Assembly (NCBI GenBank): GCA_037954235.1
Contig: JBBMOA010000004.1
Span: 496,001 to 560,000 of the forward strand
Direction of reading: 5' to 3'
DNA: 64,000 nucleotides
Source: Aulostomus chinensis
Taxonomy: Eukaryota; Chordata; Actinopteri; Syngnathiformes; Aulostomidae
Below are positions 1-10,211 of the stretch, one piece after another. The position numbers were made by a program, and so were the translations under genes. Below the pieces are notes generated by a model, which was not told the DNA's origin, made no database searches, and was given only the letters and a program-made list of their open reading frames with translations. Each line of letters begins with the position of its first letter. The stretch's first letter is position 1.

Positions 1-202
1 CTGCCTCACGTCAAGCCTTCAGCCTCACGTCAAGTCTTCAGCTCTCCCGCCACGTCAAGTCTTCAGCTCTCCCGCCACGTCAGGTCCCCAGCTCTCCTGC
101 CACGTCAGGTCCCCAGTGCCCCAGCTTTCAATAAACCTGTTTTGTGCACCTCAACACTGTCTGCATTTGGGTCTCCTTCATCATCCACCACGAACCCTGA
201 CA
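1..202 (+). repeat. 5' LTR, partial (3' end only)
   Basis: It matches the end of the LTR at 1163-1591, including the AATAAA polyadenylation signal (about 131-136) and the terminal CCCTGACA. The tract at 1-120 holds several tandem units of about 26 bp (CCACGTCAAGTCTTCAGCTC-like). The 3' LTR has fewer and slightly different units, so the array has changed in length between the two LTRs. Confidence 0.8.
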
Positions 203-413
203 GAATGACCCAACCCAGAAAGACCTAGCGGACAAGTTCCCCCCCACGTATGATGACTCTTTTTGAGCACCTTACTTTGATGGCAAAAAGGAACTGGGAA
301 GAAGAGTCACAAAGGTAGAGGGACTTCACAGGCACCCGGCTGGCCTTCGGGGGTCCTCGCTCGGTGAAGCGAGCCCGCAGGTCGACTCGGCCCCCATCCG
401 GCCTGAGGGAAAT

Positions 414-914
414 ATGAAGGCTGGCCACCTTCGTGCTCCTAGGCAGCCAGGTCCAGCCCTCATCCCAAGCCCAGCAGCTGCTACACCTTCTCTGACACCA
501 AGGGTCCTGGCGGGCGCCACCCCTGTCCCGGCGCCGCCAAGGGTCCTGGCTGGCACAACTCTTGCTCTGCCGCCAAGGGTCCTGGCAGGCACCTCTCCTG
601 TCCCGGCGCCAAGGGTCTGGGCGGGCACCGTCCCTATCCCAGTGGCTGGCGCTACTCCTGCTTCGCCGCTGAGGATCCTGGCGGGCGTCATTCCTGTTCT
701 GGCACCGAGGGTCCCAGTGGACGCCACTCCTGTTCCGGCGCCGAGGGTCCCAGTGGACGCCTCTCCTGTTCCCCCTCCATGGGTCCGACTGGACGCCTCA
801 CTTGCTCCCGCGACGAGGGTCCAGGCGGACGCCTCTCTTGCTCCCGCGACGAGGGTCCAGGCGGACGCCTCTCTTGCTCCGACGGCTCTGCGCGGCCTCC
901 CGGCCGACCCCTGA
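414..914 (+). CDS. Proline/alanine/valine-rich repetitive ORF inside the LTR element
   Basis: A 166-codon ORF made almost entirely of diverged 12-15 residue repeats of the type PRVLAGATPVPAP, ending in near-identical 39-bp units (about 797-877). I recognise no retroviral domain. It may be a remnant of a low-complexity gag-region segment or simply a minisatellite that happens to stay open. The ORF at 326-727 on the other strand is its shadow. I would not treat it as a functional protein without transcript support. Confidence 0.3.
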   Translation: MKAGHLRAPRQPGPALIPSPAAATPSLTPRVLAGATPVPAPPRVLAGTTLALPPRVLAGTSPVPAPRVWAGTVPIPVAGATPASPLRILAGVIPVLAPRVPVDATPVPAPRVPVDASPVPPPWVRLDASLAPATRVQADASLAPATRVQADASLAPTALRGLPADP

Positions 915-1146
915 CTCTCTGTGATCTGCGCAGCTACCTGGCTGCCCCCCTGACTCTCCTTGGTCTCTTCGGCCCCATGGCCACCCCCCCTGACACGAGG
1001 TTATGGTTCAGTCCACGGGTGTGGTGAGTGAGTAGATTTTGTTGTTTCGTTCACTGGTGTTTTCTTGCCCTTTCCCGCCTCCTGGCCACCCTCCACCCAC
1101 CCTGGTGTGTGTTTTTGGTTTTTGGGCTGTCTGGGAGCCAGCCCTT

Positions 1147-1162
1147 GGGGGGGGGGGGGTAC
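1147..1162 (+). other. Polypurine tract of the LTR element
   Basis: An uninterrupted G-run (13 G's) followed by TAC lies directly upstream of the LTR start TGTCATGA at 1163. This is where reverse transcription of an LTR element primes plus-strand synthesis. Confidence 0.6.
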
Positions 1163-1591
1163 TGTCATGATCCCTGTCTCGTGCTTCCTGTTTTATTTTG
1201 TAGTCATGTCCTGTCTTCCTGACCTCCCTCCTATGATTACCCCATGTGTCATACCTGGTTGATTGCCACACCTTCACCTGGTTCCCTCCCTGTATTTAAC
1301 CTTGGTGTTTTCCTGTAGTCGGGGTTGGGTCATTGTCGTTGGTTGTTTGTTACTGTTAACTGTTAGTTTGGATGTCTTGTGCCTGTCCTGTTCTCGGTCT
1401 GGTCTCAAGTTCGGCAGTCTCCAGTCACGTCGTCAGTCACCAGTCAAGTCCCCAGCTCTCCCGCCACGTCAAGTCCCCAGCTCTCCCGCCATGTCAAGTC
1501 CCCAGTCCCTCAGCTTTCAATAAACCTGTTTTGTGCACCTCAACACTGTCTGCATTTGGGTCTCCTTCATTATCCACCTTGAACCCTGACA
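1163..1591 (+). repeat. 3' LTR (429 bp)
   Basis: Begins TGTCATGATCC and ends ACCCTGACA, giving the TG...CA boundary with inverted TGTCA/TGACA ends. AATAAA lies at about 1518-1523 and a TATTTAA box-like sequence at about 1290. It contains the 26-bp CACGTCAAGTCCCCAGCTCT-type tandem units. It is followed by ATGAT, the first bases of the interrupted THAP exon on the opposite strand. Confidence 0.8.
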
Positions 1592-2818
1592 ATGATCTGA
1601 AATAGTATGAGGCAAAATTCACAAGTCACCTTCAATTATGACTAAAAGTTTTAGCTTATAAATACATTTCACAGTGGTAATTTCATCTTACCTGAGTAGA
1701 ACTCAGGTCTGTCTTTGAGCTCTTCATTAATTAGGTTCTTTTCACTTAATTGTCCTAGAAGACTCTTCACGTTGGTCTTTGCCCTCTTTTCACGTGCCTT
1801 GGCATTCTTTTTTTGTCACTCCAATATATCAACTCTTTACAAAGCTCCGGTGAGTCTAGCCTTTAAAGCAGTTGGGGAGCTGTGATCCTAGTATAAGGAG
1901 AGATGAACATTGTTAGTTATGTTTTACTAGCTGTATCTCACATGACACAGATGGGCTCACATTATTTATAAAAGTAATCAGCATTCAAATCTGCTACCAG
2001 TCTCTAAAACCATTATGACATGCTGATATGTAAAATTGAAATACTCACATCTTTAGGCTGAGGTTCTGAATGTGAGGTTGAGGCCACCGGGTCATCCTGA
2101 GGATTCTCAGACAGGCTCTCCTCAGATCTTCTGGAGGCAGATGTGTTCCTGCTTTTTTCTGGCTAAAATGGATGGATGGATGGATGGATGGAGAGAGAGA
2201 TAGATGGATAGAGAGAGGGAGAGAGAACCACAATGATAAGTAATTTATGCCCTGTAATCAATAGAATATTTCCCTTCAACAATGCTAACAGCCTTATTGT
2301 GATGTACCTACTCTTTGGAGGTGATCTGGAAACTTGAAGATGGATGGTACAACGGCATCTCTGAGGCGGACAACCTGTCCTGTCCTGTCAAAATTTTGCT
2401 CTTTAAAGTGTTCACTACACAGCACAGATGAGTCACTTGCTGTGAATTTCTCCCTCCTTAGAGCATTCTCCCACTTTTTCCTCACATTTTTGTCTTTAGG
2501 AAATCTTCAAAATGAAACAGGAGATCACCACAAAAAAATCTTAAAAAAGAGTTCACTTTCTTCCTCCTTCTTTCTATTGTATTCCTGAAAGTTTCTTTGA
2601 ACCTCTCCCAAAAAAAAGTTTTTCAATCTTATGCAAATCTGTTGAAAAAATACCAAAGTTGCTATAATGGTGAATAAGCTAGCTGTTTGCAAAAGAATCT
2701 ACAGTCAGGTGTAATGTTGAAAAAACGTTTAATCCTACCTGTGAAAAGTTATCCCTTGAGCCCTGTTCGCTACCGTCCACCTATTGGCACAGGAATACGC
2801 CGCACAGTGCTCCGGCAT
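1592..2818 (-). pseudogene. THAP-domain gene, split, with stops and an LTR insertion in its last exon
   Basis: Five exons can be followed on the minus strand: 2818-2739 (start MPEHCAAYSC, the C-x4-C zinc ligands), 2504-2312 (W, LCSEHF with the last C and H, and the C-terminal AVPSIF motif), 2162-2049 (Ser/Glu-rich linker), 1887-1692 (basic coiled coil, Ala/Lys/Arg-rich) and 1596-1592. All junctions have GT donors and AG acceptors with compatible phases. The THAP zinc finger binds DNA, and the layout recalls THAP6-like proteins. Exon 4 has two in-frame stops (TAA in GALxRV and TGA in LExQKK), both explainable by C-to-T changes from Gln and Arg codons. The last exon is cut five bases after its acceptor by the LTR element. 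Confidence 0.75.
2168..2225. repeat. Simple repeat (TGGA)n then GAGA-rich
   Basis: Six to seven TGGA units, then AGAGAGATAGA-type purine repeat, in the intron between THAP exons 2 and 3. Confidence 0.9.
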
Positions 2819-3865
2819 CGCTGAATCACCATATGAATGACTGGAGCGTATGGGAGCTTGACCAGACCAAGATGGCAGCCGTATTTCTCGCTGCGCAGCA
2901 CCCCGAGCGGCACAATTGTGTATTGCGAATCCACGAGGCAAAATATTTGCGTATTCGCGCCGACAGACTGAAAATTCGCCTCATTCGCGCGTTTGCATAG
3001 ACTTTGAATGGAAATTGTTCGCGCGAATTCGCGTTCGGTGTGAACACACAGTAAGAGAGCTCACAGAGCTGGTGACATGACTACATATAGTCTCATAGTC
3101 TCCGTGTCTATAGACTCAGGAAGTAGAGCAAAATTGAGAATGCTGTTTTGTTTTACCCCTGCTGTGATCTAAGCATGAGAAACTGTTCATATCTTCAGCA
3201 TTTCATGGCATCATTGGTATGTAGCTGTCTTAGGAGTTAACTAAGTTCATAATTCCTTATTTGGAGTCGTGTAAAATTGTTATTGACAACGTTAGACAAT
3301 CGTTTGAAATAGCTAACGTCAGTCTGGAATCCGACGCTCCTATGCTAGCTAGTGTTCTGCTACCATCTAGTGGCCATTTTGTGTTATGCACTCTTCGTGG
3401 TGATAAAAAAGAATGCATAGGGTTCTCAGACATATGTTCATTGATAAATATAAATACAGTGATTTGATACATAATTTAGTGGACAATTTAGACAATTGCT
3501 GTACATAATTGGTAATAAATATCATTTCTGTTCACATCAATAAAAGAGATTGAGATAAATAAATAAGATATGTTACTGATTATAGAATATGTATTTGTAT
3601 TTTCTCAGTTTCACCTTTTCAATTGTCATTAAACCTGGGATCTACCATCAACCTGGTGACCAGAGTCGTGTTGAGCGGAAGGGGTTGAGCTTACTGCTGT
3701 CGTATTGTGTAGCCTTTATGGATGGCAGGATAATATTTTTTAATGTATTGCGTCCGAACGGGAGCATACAAATTTGACAGTTTTTCTTTTAGTTTTGTTT
3801 ACAAAATGGCTAGTGCTACATGTGTTAGCTTACCTGCACTTTCTTTTCACTTTCCGTTTTTCAGA
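2819..3865. other. Upstream region of the THAP pseudogene; no gene seen
   Basis: 2860-3055 is CpG-rich with several GCGAATTCGCG-like self-complementary motifs, and may be promoter or the end of a small DNA transposon. The rest (3056-3865) is AT-rich without a coding region I can support. Short overlapping ORFs near 3261-3467 on both strands have no recognisable features. Confidence 0.5.
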
Positions 3866-4075
3866 TGTGTATGTGTGTGTGTGAGAGGAAAATCGAGACT
3901 GGCTGTAGTACTAATCCCTCTGCCAAGTACACTTTGTGTGTTATTTTATGCTCATTTTGAAACTATTTGAACAGTTGAACCTTGGTGTCTCCCTGATGTG
4001 TGTGTGTGTGTGTGAGAAGAAAATCGAGACTGACTGTAGTACTAATCCCTCTGCCAGGCCGACCTGTTTCCAAAA
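3866..4075. repeat. Two diverged direct copies of a GT-rich unit
   Basis: A (GT)n tract followed by GAGA.GAAAATCGAGACTG.CTG and TAGTACTAATCCCTCTGCCA occurs at about 3866-3926 and again at about 3995-4056. The copies are roughly 130 bp apart with few differences, so this is a local duplication. Confidence 0.7.
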
Positions 4076-4157
4076 TAAATGGCAGGTTGCCAACAGTGAT
4101 GCTCTTTCTCTGTTAAATTACACAACACCATGAGAAAGTACAACACCGCTACACCTG

Positions 4158-4413
4158 CGTGGGTTCTTTTCAGGTACTCTGGCTTCCTCCCACATTCCAA
4201 AGACATGCAAGAGGGGACTAGCTAATTGGATATTTAAATTGACCGTAGGTGTTGCTGTGAGTGTCAGTGGTTATCTGTCTATTTGTGTTGGCCCTGCGGT
4301 GGACTGGCGACATGTCCAGGGTGTAACAAGCCCCTCGCCCGAAGGGTGCTGGGATAGGCTCTGGCCCCCCCACGATCCTTTAGTTTAAGTGGAAGAAAAT
4401 GGATGGATGGATG
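4158..4413 (+). repeat. Common fish SINE/LINE-tail repeat, 3' part
   Basis: Carries the signature GGTACTCTGGCTTCCTCCCA, CCAAAGACATGCA, GTGGACTGGCGAC and GGGATAGGCTC, and ends in an (ATGG)n tail. The same family recurs at 23253-23490 (+) and 27328-27740 (-). I take it to be the LINE-derived tail of a tRNA-headed SINE. Family assignment is from memory. Confidence 0.65.
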
Positions 4414-4459
4414 GAACTAGCTTGCTAGCTTAAGGCTATCATAAGTCTTGGTAAACTTC

Positions 4460-5440
4460 ATTCATTATCATTTCTAAAGCGGTGTTAGGACTTTTTGAGA
4501 GCATGATATGAATAAGTATAGGACTTAATATGACTTATTTTCCCAATGTAAATTCTTCACAAAAGTCAAAGCAAGAAATTGACGTGTACCTCACATAATA
4601 TGGAGTAATCAGTTGGTGTCCAGTGTTTTCTCTGAACCTTCAGTTCCCATATCCTCCTCTGTTTTTTGTCATGGGGAACACAATGCATTTGTTTCTGCCC
4701 CGTTCTTGCTGTGCAACCATAGACTGTGCAGTGTGATTATTTTGGATTATTTGTGAGTTGATTGTTGATAATTTATTAAAGTTGAAAATTGATCTCTGAT
4801 ATTCACTTTGCTATGTGTATCATTTGATAATATTGGTTAATGGTAACGAACTCTGCGCCCATAAAACACATGACCGCCTCTGAACCAATCCCATGACAGA
4901 ATTGCTCTGAACCTTCAAACCCTGAAATGGCCATACTCTCTCTAAATAATGGCTCTCTTATTTATTTATTTATTTTGACAGGCAGATTGGGGCGGCATCT
5001 GCAGTGATGCGGGTGCTAAACCAGTCCGTTGTGGTGAAGAGGGAGCTAGCCAAAAGGTGAGGCTCTCGATTTACCGGTCAATCTATGTTCCAACCCTCAC
5101 CTATGGTCATGAGATTTTGGTAATGACGGAAAGAACAAGATTGCGAATACATTCAGCTAAGATGAGTTTCTTCCGCAGGGTGGCTGGGATCTCCCTTCGA
5201 GATAAGGTGAGAAGCTCAGTCATTCAAGAGGGACTCAGAGTAGAGTCGTTGCTCCTCCATGTTGAGAGGAGTTAGTTGAGGTGGTTCGGGCATCTTATGA
5301 GGATGCCTCCTGGACAACTTCCTCAGGAGGTTTTCCGAGTATGTCCAACCGGGAGGAGGCCTGGGGGCTGACCCAGGACACGCTGGAGGGATTATGTCTC
5401 TCGGCTGGCCTGGGAACGCCTCAGGATTCCCCCGGAAGAG
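4460..5440 (+). mobile_element. Composite repeat, copy 1: unknown 5' part plus LINE RT C-terminal tail
   Basis: The first about 520 bp (AAGCGGTGTTAGGAC onward) is non-coding and unknown. After a TTTATTTATTT tract it enters reading frames of an RTE-like fish LINE C-terminus (4981-5440): YGHEILVMTERTR, MSFFRRVAGISLRDKVRSS, then after a stop and frame changes GHLMRMPPGQLP, GRPRTRW-like and LAWERL. It is a dead 3' fragment. A second copy lies at 9259-10085 in the same orientation. Copy 1 retains about 230 bp (near 4680-4915) that copy 2 lacks. Confidence 0.7.
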
Positions 5441-5608
5441 CCGTGCACAATTCAACATGGCGGCACATACCTGAACGTAACCAAACAAGGTAACTTTTTA
5501 ACGCCAATCTACACAATTTGAATAATCAGAACCTCAAACTACAGAAAGAAATTTTCATTTCTCTCATCCACCAACAATCCCCATCAATAAAATCTGGAAG
5601 AAGCAACC

Positions 5609-6350
5609 ATGGAAAGTCCGCAGGAGTACGTCAACGAGTGCTACCACCGACTCGTCATGGGGAAGACCGGTAACGTGGCGACCCCACTTTCCAAAAGAAG
5701 CCGACCGCCCAGCGCACCCTCATTATCCGATAAGGACTTCGGGGACATCCTGGACTCCATTGACAGGAAACTGACAAGTTTCGATGCTAGACTTGCTCTA
5801 TTGGAAATCCTCCACAAAAAGTTCCAGGCTATTCATGAGTCTCTGGAATTCAGCCAGCAACAGGTGGCTTCACTGGCCGCTGAAAATCAAGCCCTTAAAA
5901 CCTCCTTTAAATCACTTACCGAGGGGGCGACAAAGATCACAGCGGTGAACAAACAGAAGAAAGAGGCTATCCTTGACATCCAAGCTCGAAGCATGCGGGA
6001 CAACCTGATATTTTCCGGCATACCAGAGAAGACAGAGGAAGACCCTGAGATGTCCATCGAAGACTTCCTCCACAAACAGCTGAAACTTCTGATGGAGACT
6101 GTAAAGAACATTCCTTGGAGGGAAGAGACCAGACAACTGGCACCTCAGACCCATCGTTGCAAAGTTTGAGCACTTCAAGTAGAAGGAGCTGGTGAAGAGC
6201 TGGGGCAGGGAGCTGAGAGGAATGGACTTAAGCGTGAACGATCAATTCCGTAAGGAGATGCTGGAGCGCCGCAAATGCCTGTTCCCTGTCAGGAAAAAGT
6301 TCATCCCACGCGGTCATCACAGTGGACCAACTATATGTCAACGGCCAGCT
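5609..6350 (+). pseudogene. L1-type ORF1 (coiled coil plus RRM-like domain), frameshifted
   Basis: Codons from the ATG at 5609 give an N-terminal tail, a coiled coil (residues about 45-125, heptad-like Leu/Ala with FSQQQVASLAAENQALK) and the start of the L1 ORF1 RRM (SMRDNLIFSGIPE at about residue 130). The frame breaks near 6115. The next segment in another frame carries RPIVAKFEHFK and RRKCLFPVRKK, matching the C-terminal half of L1 ORF1 proteins. In working L1s this protein coats the element RNA. Here at least one frameshift and several stops inactivate it. Confidence 0.7.
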
Positions 6351-6724
6351 GTTCCATGATCCGGCGATCACCCCTTGGCTCTATTAAAGCGTGTTTCCTC
6401 TCTCCACCCGAGATTCACCGGATTCACCTGAGTATAGTAATAGTATGGTTAAGGTAACGGACGAAGGTAACACCAATTTCTCTCATTCATCGTTTTTCTC
6501 TTTCAGTACTGTGTTAATCATGTAAAAATATACAAACGCACATCGCCAAGATTGGCTACAACATGCTGCTCTCGCTAACAAATAATGTGTATTTATGTCA
6601 ACCCGTTGTTTTTTCTGTTGTTGTTTTGCGTCACACTTTATGAATGTGATGTTTATATGGTTCGCAGTGCAATTATGTAATATGCAGTTACATTTGTCAC
6701 ACACATGCACTCTCTTCCTCTCTG

Positions 6725-6778
6725 GCACTACCACACACGCACACAAACACACACAAAGACACGCACACCCACACAAAG
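6725..6778. repeat. CA-rich microsatellite
   Basis: Interrupted (CA)n tract with ACACACGCACACAAACACAC, in the spacer between the LINE ORF1 and ORF2. Confidence 0.85.
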
Positions 6779-6861
6779 GTACACTTTCTCTTACTCACCT
6801 ACTTATTACATTTTACACTCAGTAGATTAGTTTAGATACAAACAAATCACATTTTGTCACT

Positions 6862-8690
6862 TTGAATGTACGCAGAATCAGTTCATGTGACAAACGGCTA
6901 AAAATTTTAACACACCTACACAATTTACAAGCAGTCATTGTCCTATTACAGGAAACCCATCTACCTAAAGTAGGAAATCATATATTAAGCTCACAGTTCC
7001 CGCACACATACACAGCTAGTGTTAACACCAAACAAAGAGGCTTAGCCATTCTAATTCACAAAAATGTTAGGTTCACTTGTAAAAACACCATTGTAGACCA
7101 AGAACTTAGGTTCATAATAGTTACCATATCCACACACAACACAGAGGTATGTATTGCCAATACATACAGTATGGTCCAAATGTTGATGACCCCTCCTTCT
7201 TCCACAGCTTCACAGCACTTTCAGCCCACTCAGACACAGCACTTATAGTAAGAGGGGACTTCAACCTGGTACTCAACCCACAAGTGGACAGAATCAGTAG
7301 GGCAGATAGTCAACGCAATTGCCAATTATCCAATATAACAAAGCAGTATATGAAGGATTTTGGTCTTTGCAATGCTTGGCGCTCACATCACCCCATGGAA
7401 ATGTAATGCACCAACAACTCGCCAGTCCACCACTCTTACTCCCGTTTAGACCACTTTTTAATTAGTAACTCAATTGTGAAGGATGTCTTTGACACCAAGA
7501 TCCACCCCATTGCCATCAGTGAGCACGTACCTGTCACCTGACACTCACAAAAAACCAAACTAAAACACCACTTTCTAAACAATGGAGATTTAATACATCA
7601 TTGCTCAAGGACCCCAATTTTATTAAATTCTTTAAGAAGGTATGGACAATATTCTGTGAAATAAATGACCAGCCTGATGTCTCAGCATGTGTGCTATGGC
7701 AGGCGGCAAAAGCAATCATGAAAGTCAAGATAATATCTTACTCTTAATATAAGACAAAACAGGAGAAAGCTCTCGAAACAGAATTAAACAAAAAAATTAA
7801 AGCTGAGGAGACAGTTTATGCCGCCTCCCACGAGGAATATCTACTGAGAGAATTAAGGGAATTAAAACTAAAACTAAATGATTTACTCAACATCAAAACA
7901 CAATTTCAGCTGCAATGATTACACTTGGAGAACTTTGAACATAACAATAAATTCAGCAGACCTTTAGCAAAACAACTAAAATAGAACAAAGACAGAGAAA
8001 AATATCCTCCATAAAGGACTCTACTGGGAAAACAACCTGTGACCCAGAAGAAATAAATTACAGTTTTAGGGAATTCTATAAAAAAAACTTTATTCGTCCG
8101 AGATTAACCCCTCCAAATCCAGCATTGAAACCTTTCTGAGCACAGTTGACTTGCCAAAATTAAATCAAGACCAAATAATGGCTCTGGAATCGCCTATTTC
8201 AGTCGAGGAATTTCAAGAAGGCCTCAAACATATGCAAAACAAGAAATCCCCGGGACCAGATGGCTTGCCTGCAGAGTTCTACAAAGAGTTCTGGCCAGAG
8301 CTTGCACCAATATTCTGCAAAATGTTTACCGAAATGCAGGAAACCTTGACCCTTCCACCCAACATGAACTGTGCGAATATTAGCCTTCTCCTTAAACCGG
8401 ACAAAGACCCAGCACTTCCATCAAGCTATTGTCCAATATCACTAATCAATACAGATATTAAAATTATTTGCAAGGCACTCGCTAGAAGGCTTGAAAAAGT
8501 GGATAAAACATCTAAAGCATATCTTCCAAGACAACAAATTCATACAATTTAATGAAATGACTGTAAAATATGGTATTAACAAAAATAATTTTCTGGAATC
8601 TCTTCAGCTCAAATCTATAATGCAGGCACGGTTTGACCTTAGCCAGTTGGACTTAGAGCTTCTACCCAGAATAACATTAGGACGGTGGTA
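6862..8690 (+). pseudogene. L1/Tx1-type ORF2 (APE endonuclease and RT), multiply broken
   Basis: The endonuclease is visible as NVRRISSCDKRLKILTHL, LLQETHL, then after a frameshift near 7180 RGDFNLVLNP, and SRLDHFLISNS after a stop. The last catalytic motif reads SEH where working enzymes have SDH. Many stops follow (7540-8100). The RT fingers appear at 8151 onward: NKKSPGPDGLPAEFYKEFWPEL and SYCPISLINTDIKII (SYRPISL in related elements). The palm is deleted. A post-RT piece (KYGINKNNFLESLQLKSI) follows directly and stops at 8690. Confidence 0.75.
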
Positions 8691-9258
8691 GAGAGGGTCG
8701 GGAGGGAGGGAGGTAGGGGGGTGGAGAGGGAGGGGAGGGGAGGGGGATGGAGAGGGGGAGATCATGGGGGCGGAGGGGGGTAGAGAGGGAGGTGGATGGT
8801 TCGGGACCTGGGACCCTGCTTGCACCCCTGGGGGAGGCTCACCTGCATTTGGGTGGGGTGTGCTTAACTTGTCCCTGTCCTTGGGCGGGCTGAACCCTGG
8901 CATGGCGTCTTGGACTGTCGCCACTCCCGGACAATGGCAGGATGTGGGGGAACATAGGAGGGGTGGGGGCGGGCCTCCATGGTGTGGATCGGACTGGGTG
9001 CCCTGACCATGAGCTGCCGGCATGGGGGCCCGCCGTCCACGGTGGACTTGGTTCCTCCCTGCCCTCACATGACGGGGTGGTGAACCCTGTGTCCGGATCT
9101 CCGGACGGGGCCCCTTTGCACTCCGGTTCGGCCCCTGGACCAGGTTTGCTGGACTCCCTGCCGGCTGGTTGCGGGCAGTGACGGGGGTGGCCAGCGGGGC
9201 CAGTCAGGAAGCTGGCTCCCTGTGGGTCCGGCCCATGCTTCGACCTCTCTGATCACCC
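8691..9258 (+). other. GC-rich LINE tail with G-run tract
   Basis: 8691-8810 is almost pure purine with many runs of 3-6 G (potential G-quadruplexes). 8811-9258 is about 65% GC without a convincing gene. G-rich polypurine is typical of L1 3' UTRs, so I read it as the LINE 3' tail. The proline-rich ORF on the opposite strand (8604-9068) is a by-product of the purine bias. Confidence 0.5.
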
Positions 9259-10085
9259 TTTATTATTCATTTCTGAAGCGGTGTTAGGACTTTTTTGAGA
9301 GCATGATATGGATAAGTATATGACTTAATATGATTTATTTTCCATGTAAATTCTTCACAATAGTCAAAGTGAGAAATTTACATGTACTTCACATAATATG
9401 GAGTAATCAGTTGGTGTCCAGTGTTTTCTCTGAACCTTCAGTTCTCATATCCTCCTCTGTTTTTTGTCACGGGGAAAATGTGAACCTTCAAACCCTGAGT
9501 TGGCTGCACTCTCTGTATATAATGGCTCTCTTATTTATTTATTTATTTACTTTACAGGGGAATTGGGGCGGCATCCACAGTGATGCGGTGCTAAACAAGT
9601 CCGTTGTGGTGAAGAGGGAGTCTAACCAAAAGGTGAGGCTCTCGATTTACCGGTCAGTCTGCGTTCCAACCCTCACCTATGGTCATGAGATTTTGGTAAT
9701 GTCGGAAAGAACAAGATCGCGAATACAATCAGCCAAAATGAGTTTCTTCCGCAGGGTGGCTGGGATCTCCCTTAGAGATAAGGTGAGAAGCTCAGTCATT
9801 CGGGTGGGACTGAGAGTAGAGCCACTGCTCCGCCATGTCGAGAGGAGTTAGTTGAGGTGGTTGTGATGAGGATGCCTCCTGGATGCCTCCCTGAGGAGGT
9901 TTTCCAAGTATGTCTGACCAGGAGGAGGCCTGGGGACTGACCCAGGGACACACTGGAGGGATTATGTCTCTCGGTTGGCCTGGGAAGGCCTTTGGGTTCC
10001 CCTGGAAGAGCTGGTGGAAGTGGCTGGGGAGAGGACAGTCTGGGCTTCCTTGCTGAGGCTGCTGCCTCCTTGACCCGGACCAACC
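9259..10085 (+). mobile_element. Composite repeat, copy 2: unknown 5' part plus LINE RT C-terminal tail
   Basis: Near-copy of 4460-5440 in the same orientation. Shared landmarks are AAGCGGTGTTAGGAC, GGAGTAATCAGTTGGTGTCC, the TTTATTTATTT tract and the RT tail (YGHEILVMSERTR, RRVAGISLRDKVRSS, VERS). One frame stays open over 9330-9851, but only its second half (from about 9600) is LINE-like. The copy continues about 75 bp further than copy 1, into a segment matching the normal end of this LINE protein. Confidence 0.7.
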
Positions 10086-10211
10086 GGATGAAGGGGTAGA
10101 CTACGATACATACTGTGCCATATGTTAAGCTGTGGTGCCATACGGTAGATTGTACAACAGTTATGGCCTTAGTGAATTAGTAAATTTTCTCTAGTTTTAC
10201 TGTGATTTCAA
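10086..10211. other. Short AT-rich spacer
   Basis: No feature seen between the composite repeat and the truncated Gypsy element. Confidence 0.5.

Larger units (their letters stand above)
1..1591 (+). mobile_element. Short Gypsy-type LTR retrotransposon, 5' end cut by window
   Basis: Two copies of the same LTR flank about 960 bp. The right copy (1163-1591) is complete, TGTCATGATCC...ACCCTGACA. The left copy is only its last 202 bases. A run of 13 G's sits just before the right LTR, as expected for a plus-strand polypurine tract. The internal region encodes no recognisable gag, protease, RT or integrase, so this is a non-autonomous or internally deleted element. It sits inside the last exon of the THAP pseudogene on the other strand. 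The 5' flank is outside the window, so the target duplication (expected to begin ATGA or ATGAT, as in the right flank) cannot be checked. Confidence 0.8.
5441..9258 (+). mobile_element. Decayed L1/Tx1-type LINE with deleted RT core
   Basis: Order on the plus strand is ORF1 (5609 to about 6350), spacer with a CA repeat, ORF2 endonuclease (6862 to about 7540), degraded linker, start of RT (8151 to about 8520), then an abrupt jump to a post-RT segment (8548-8690) and a GC-rich tail (8691-9258). The RT palm with its catalytic FADD box is missing. The element lies exactly between two direct composite repeats (4460-5440 and 9259-10085). Confidence 0.7.

Noticed and set aside
1..120. Regular ~26-bp repeats that could suggest a CRISPR array
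   Set aside because: The units are contiguous tandem repeats without unique spacers and lie inside an LTR of a eukaryotic retroelement.
326..727. 133-codon ORF on the minus strand with Ala/Gly/Thr repeats
   Set aside because: It mirrors the Pro-rich repeat ORF on the plus strand; codon periodicity of the repeat keeps several frames open.
1592..2818. A functional THAP gene
   Set aside because: Two in-frame stops in exon 4 and an LTR insertion in the last exon.
3261..3467. Overlapping sense and antisense ORFs of about 70 codons
   Set aside because: No motif, no splice signals and no neighbouring exons; expected by chance.
8604..9068. 154-codon proline-rich ORF on the minus strand
   Set aside because: Produced by the pyrimidine-rich complement of the G-run tract; no domain and no start context.
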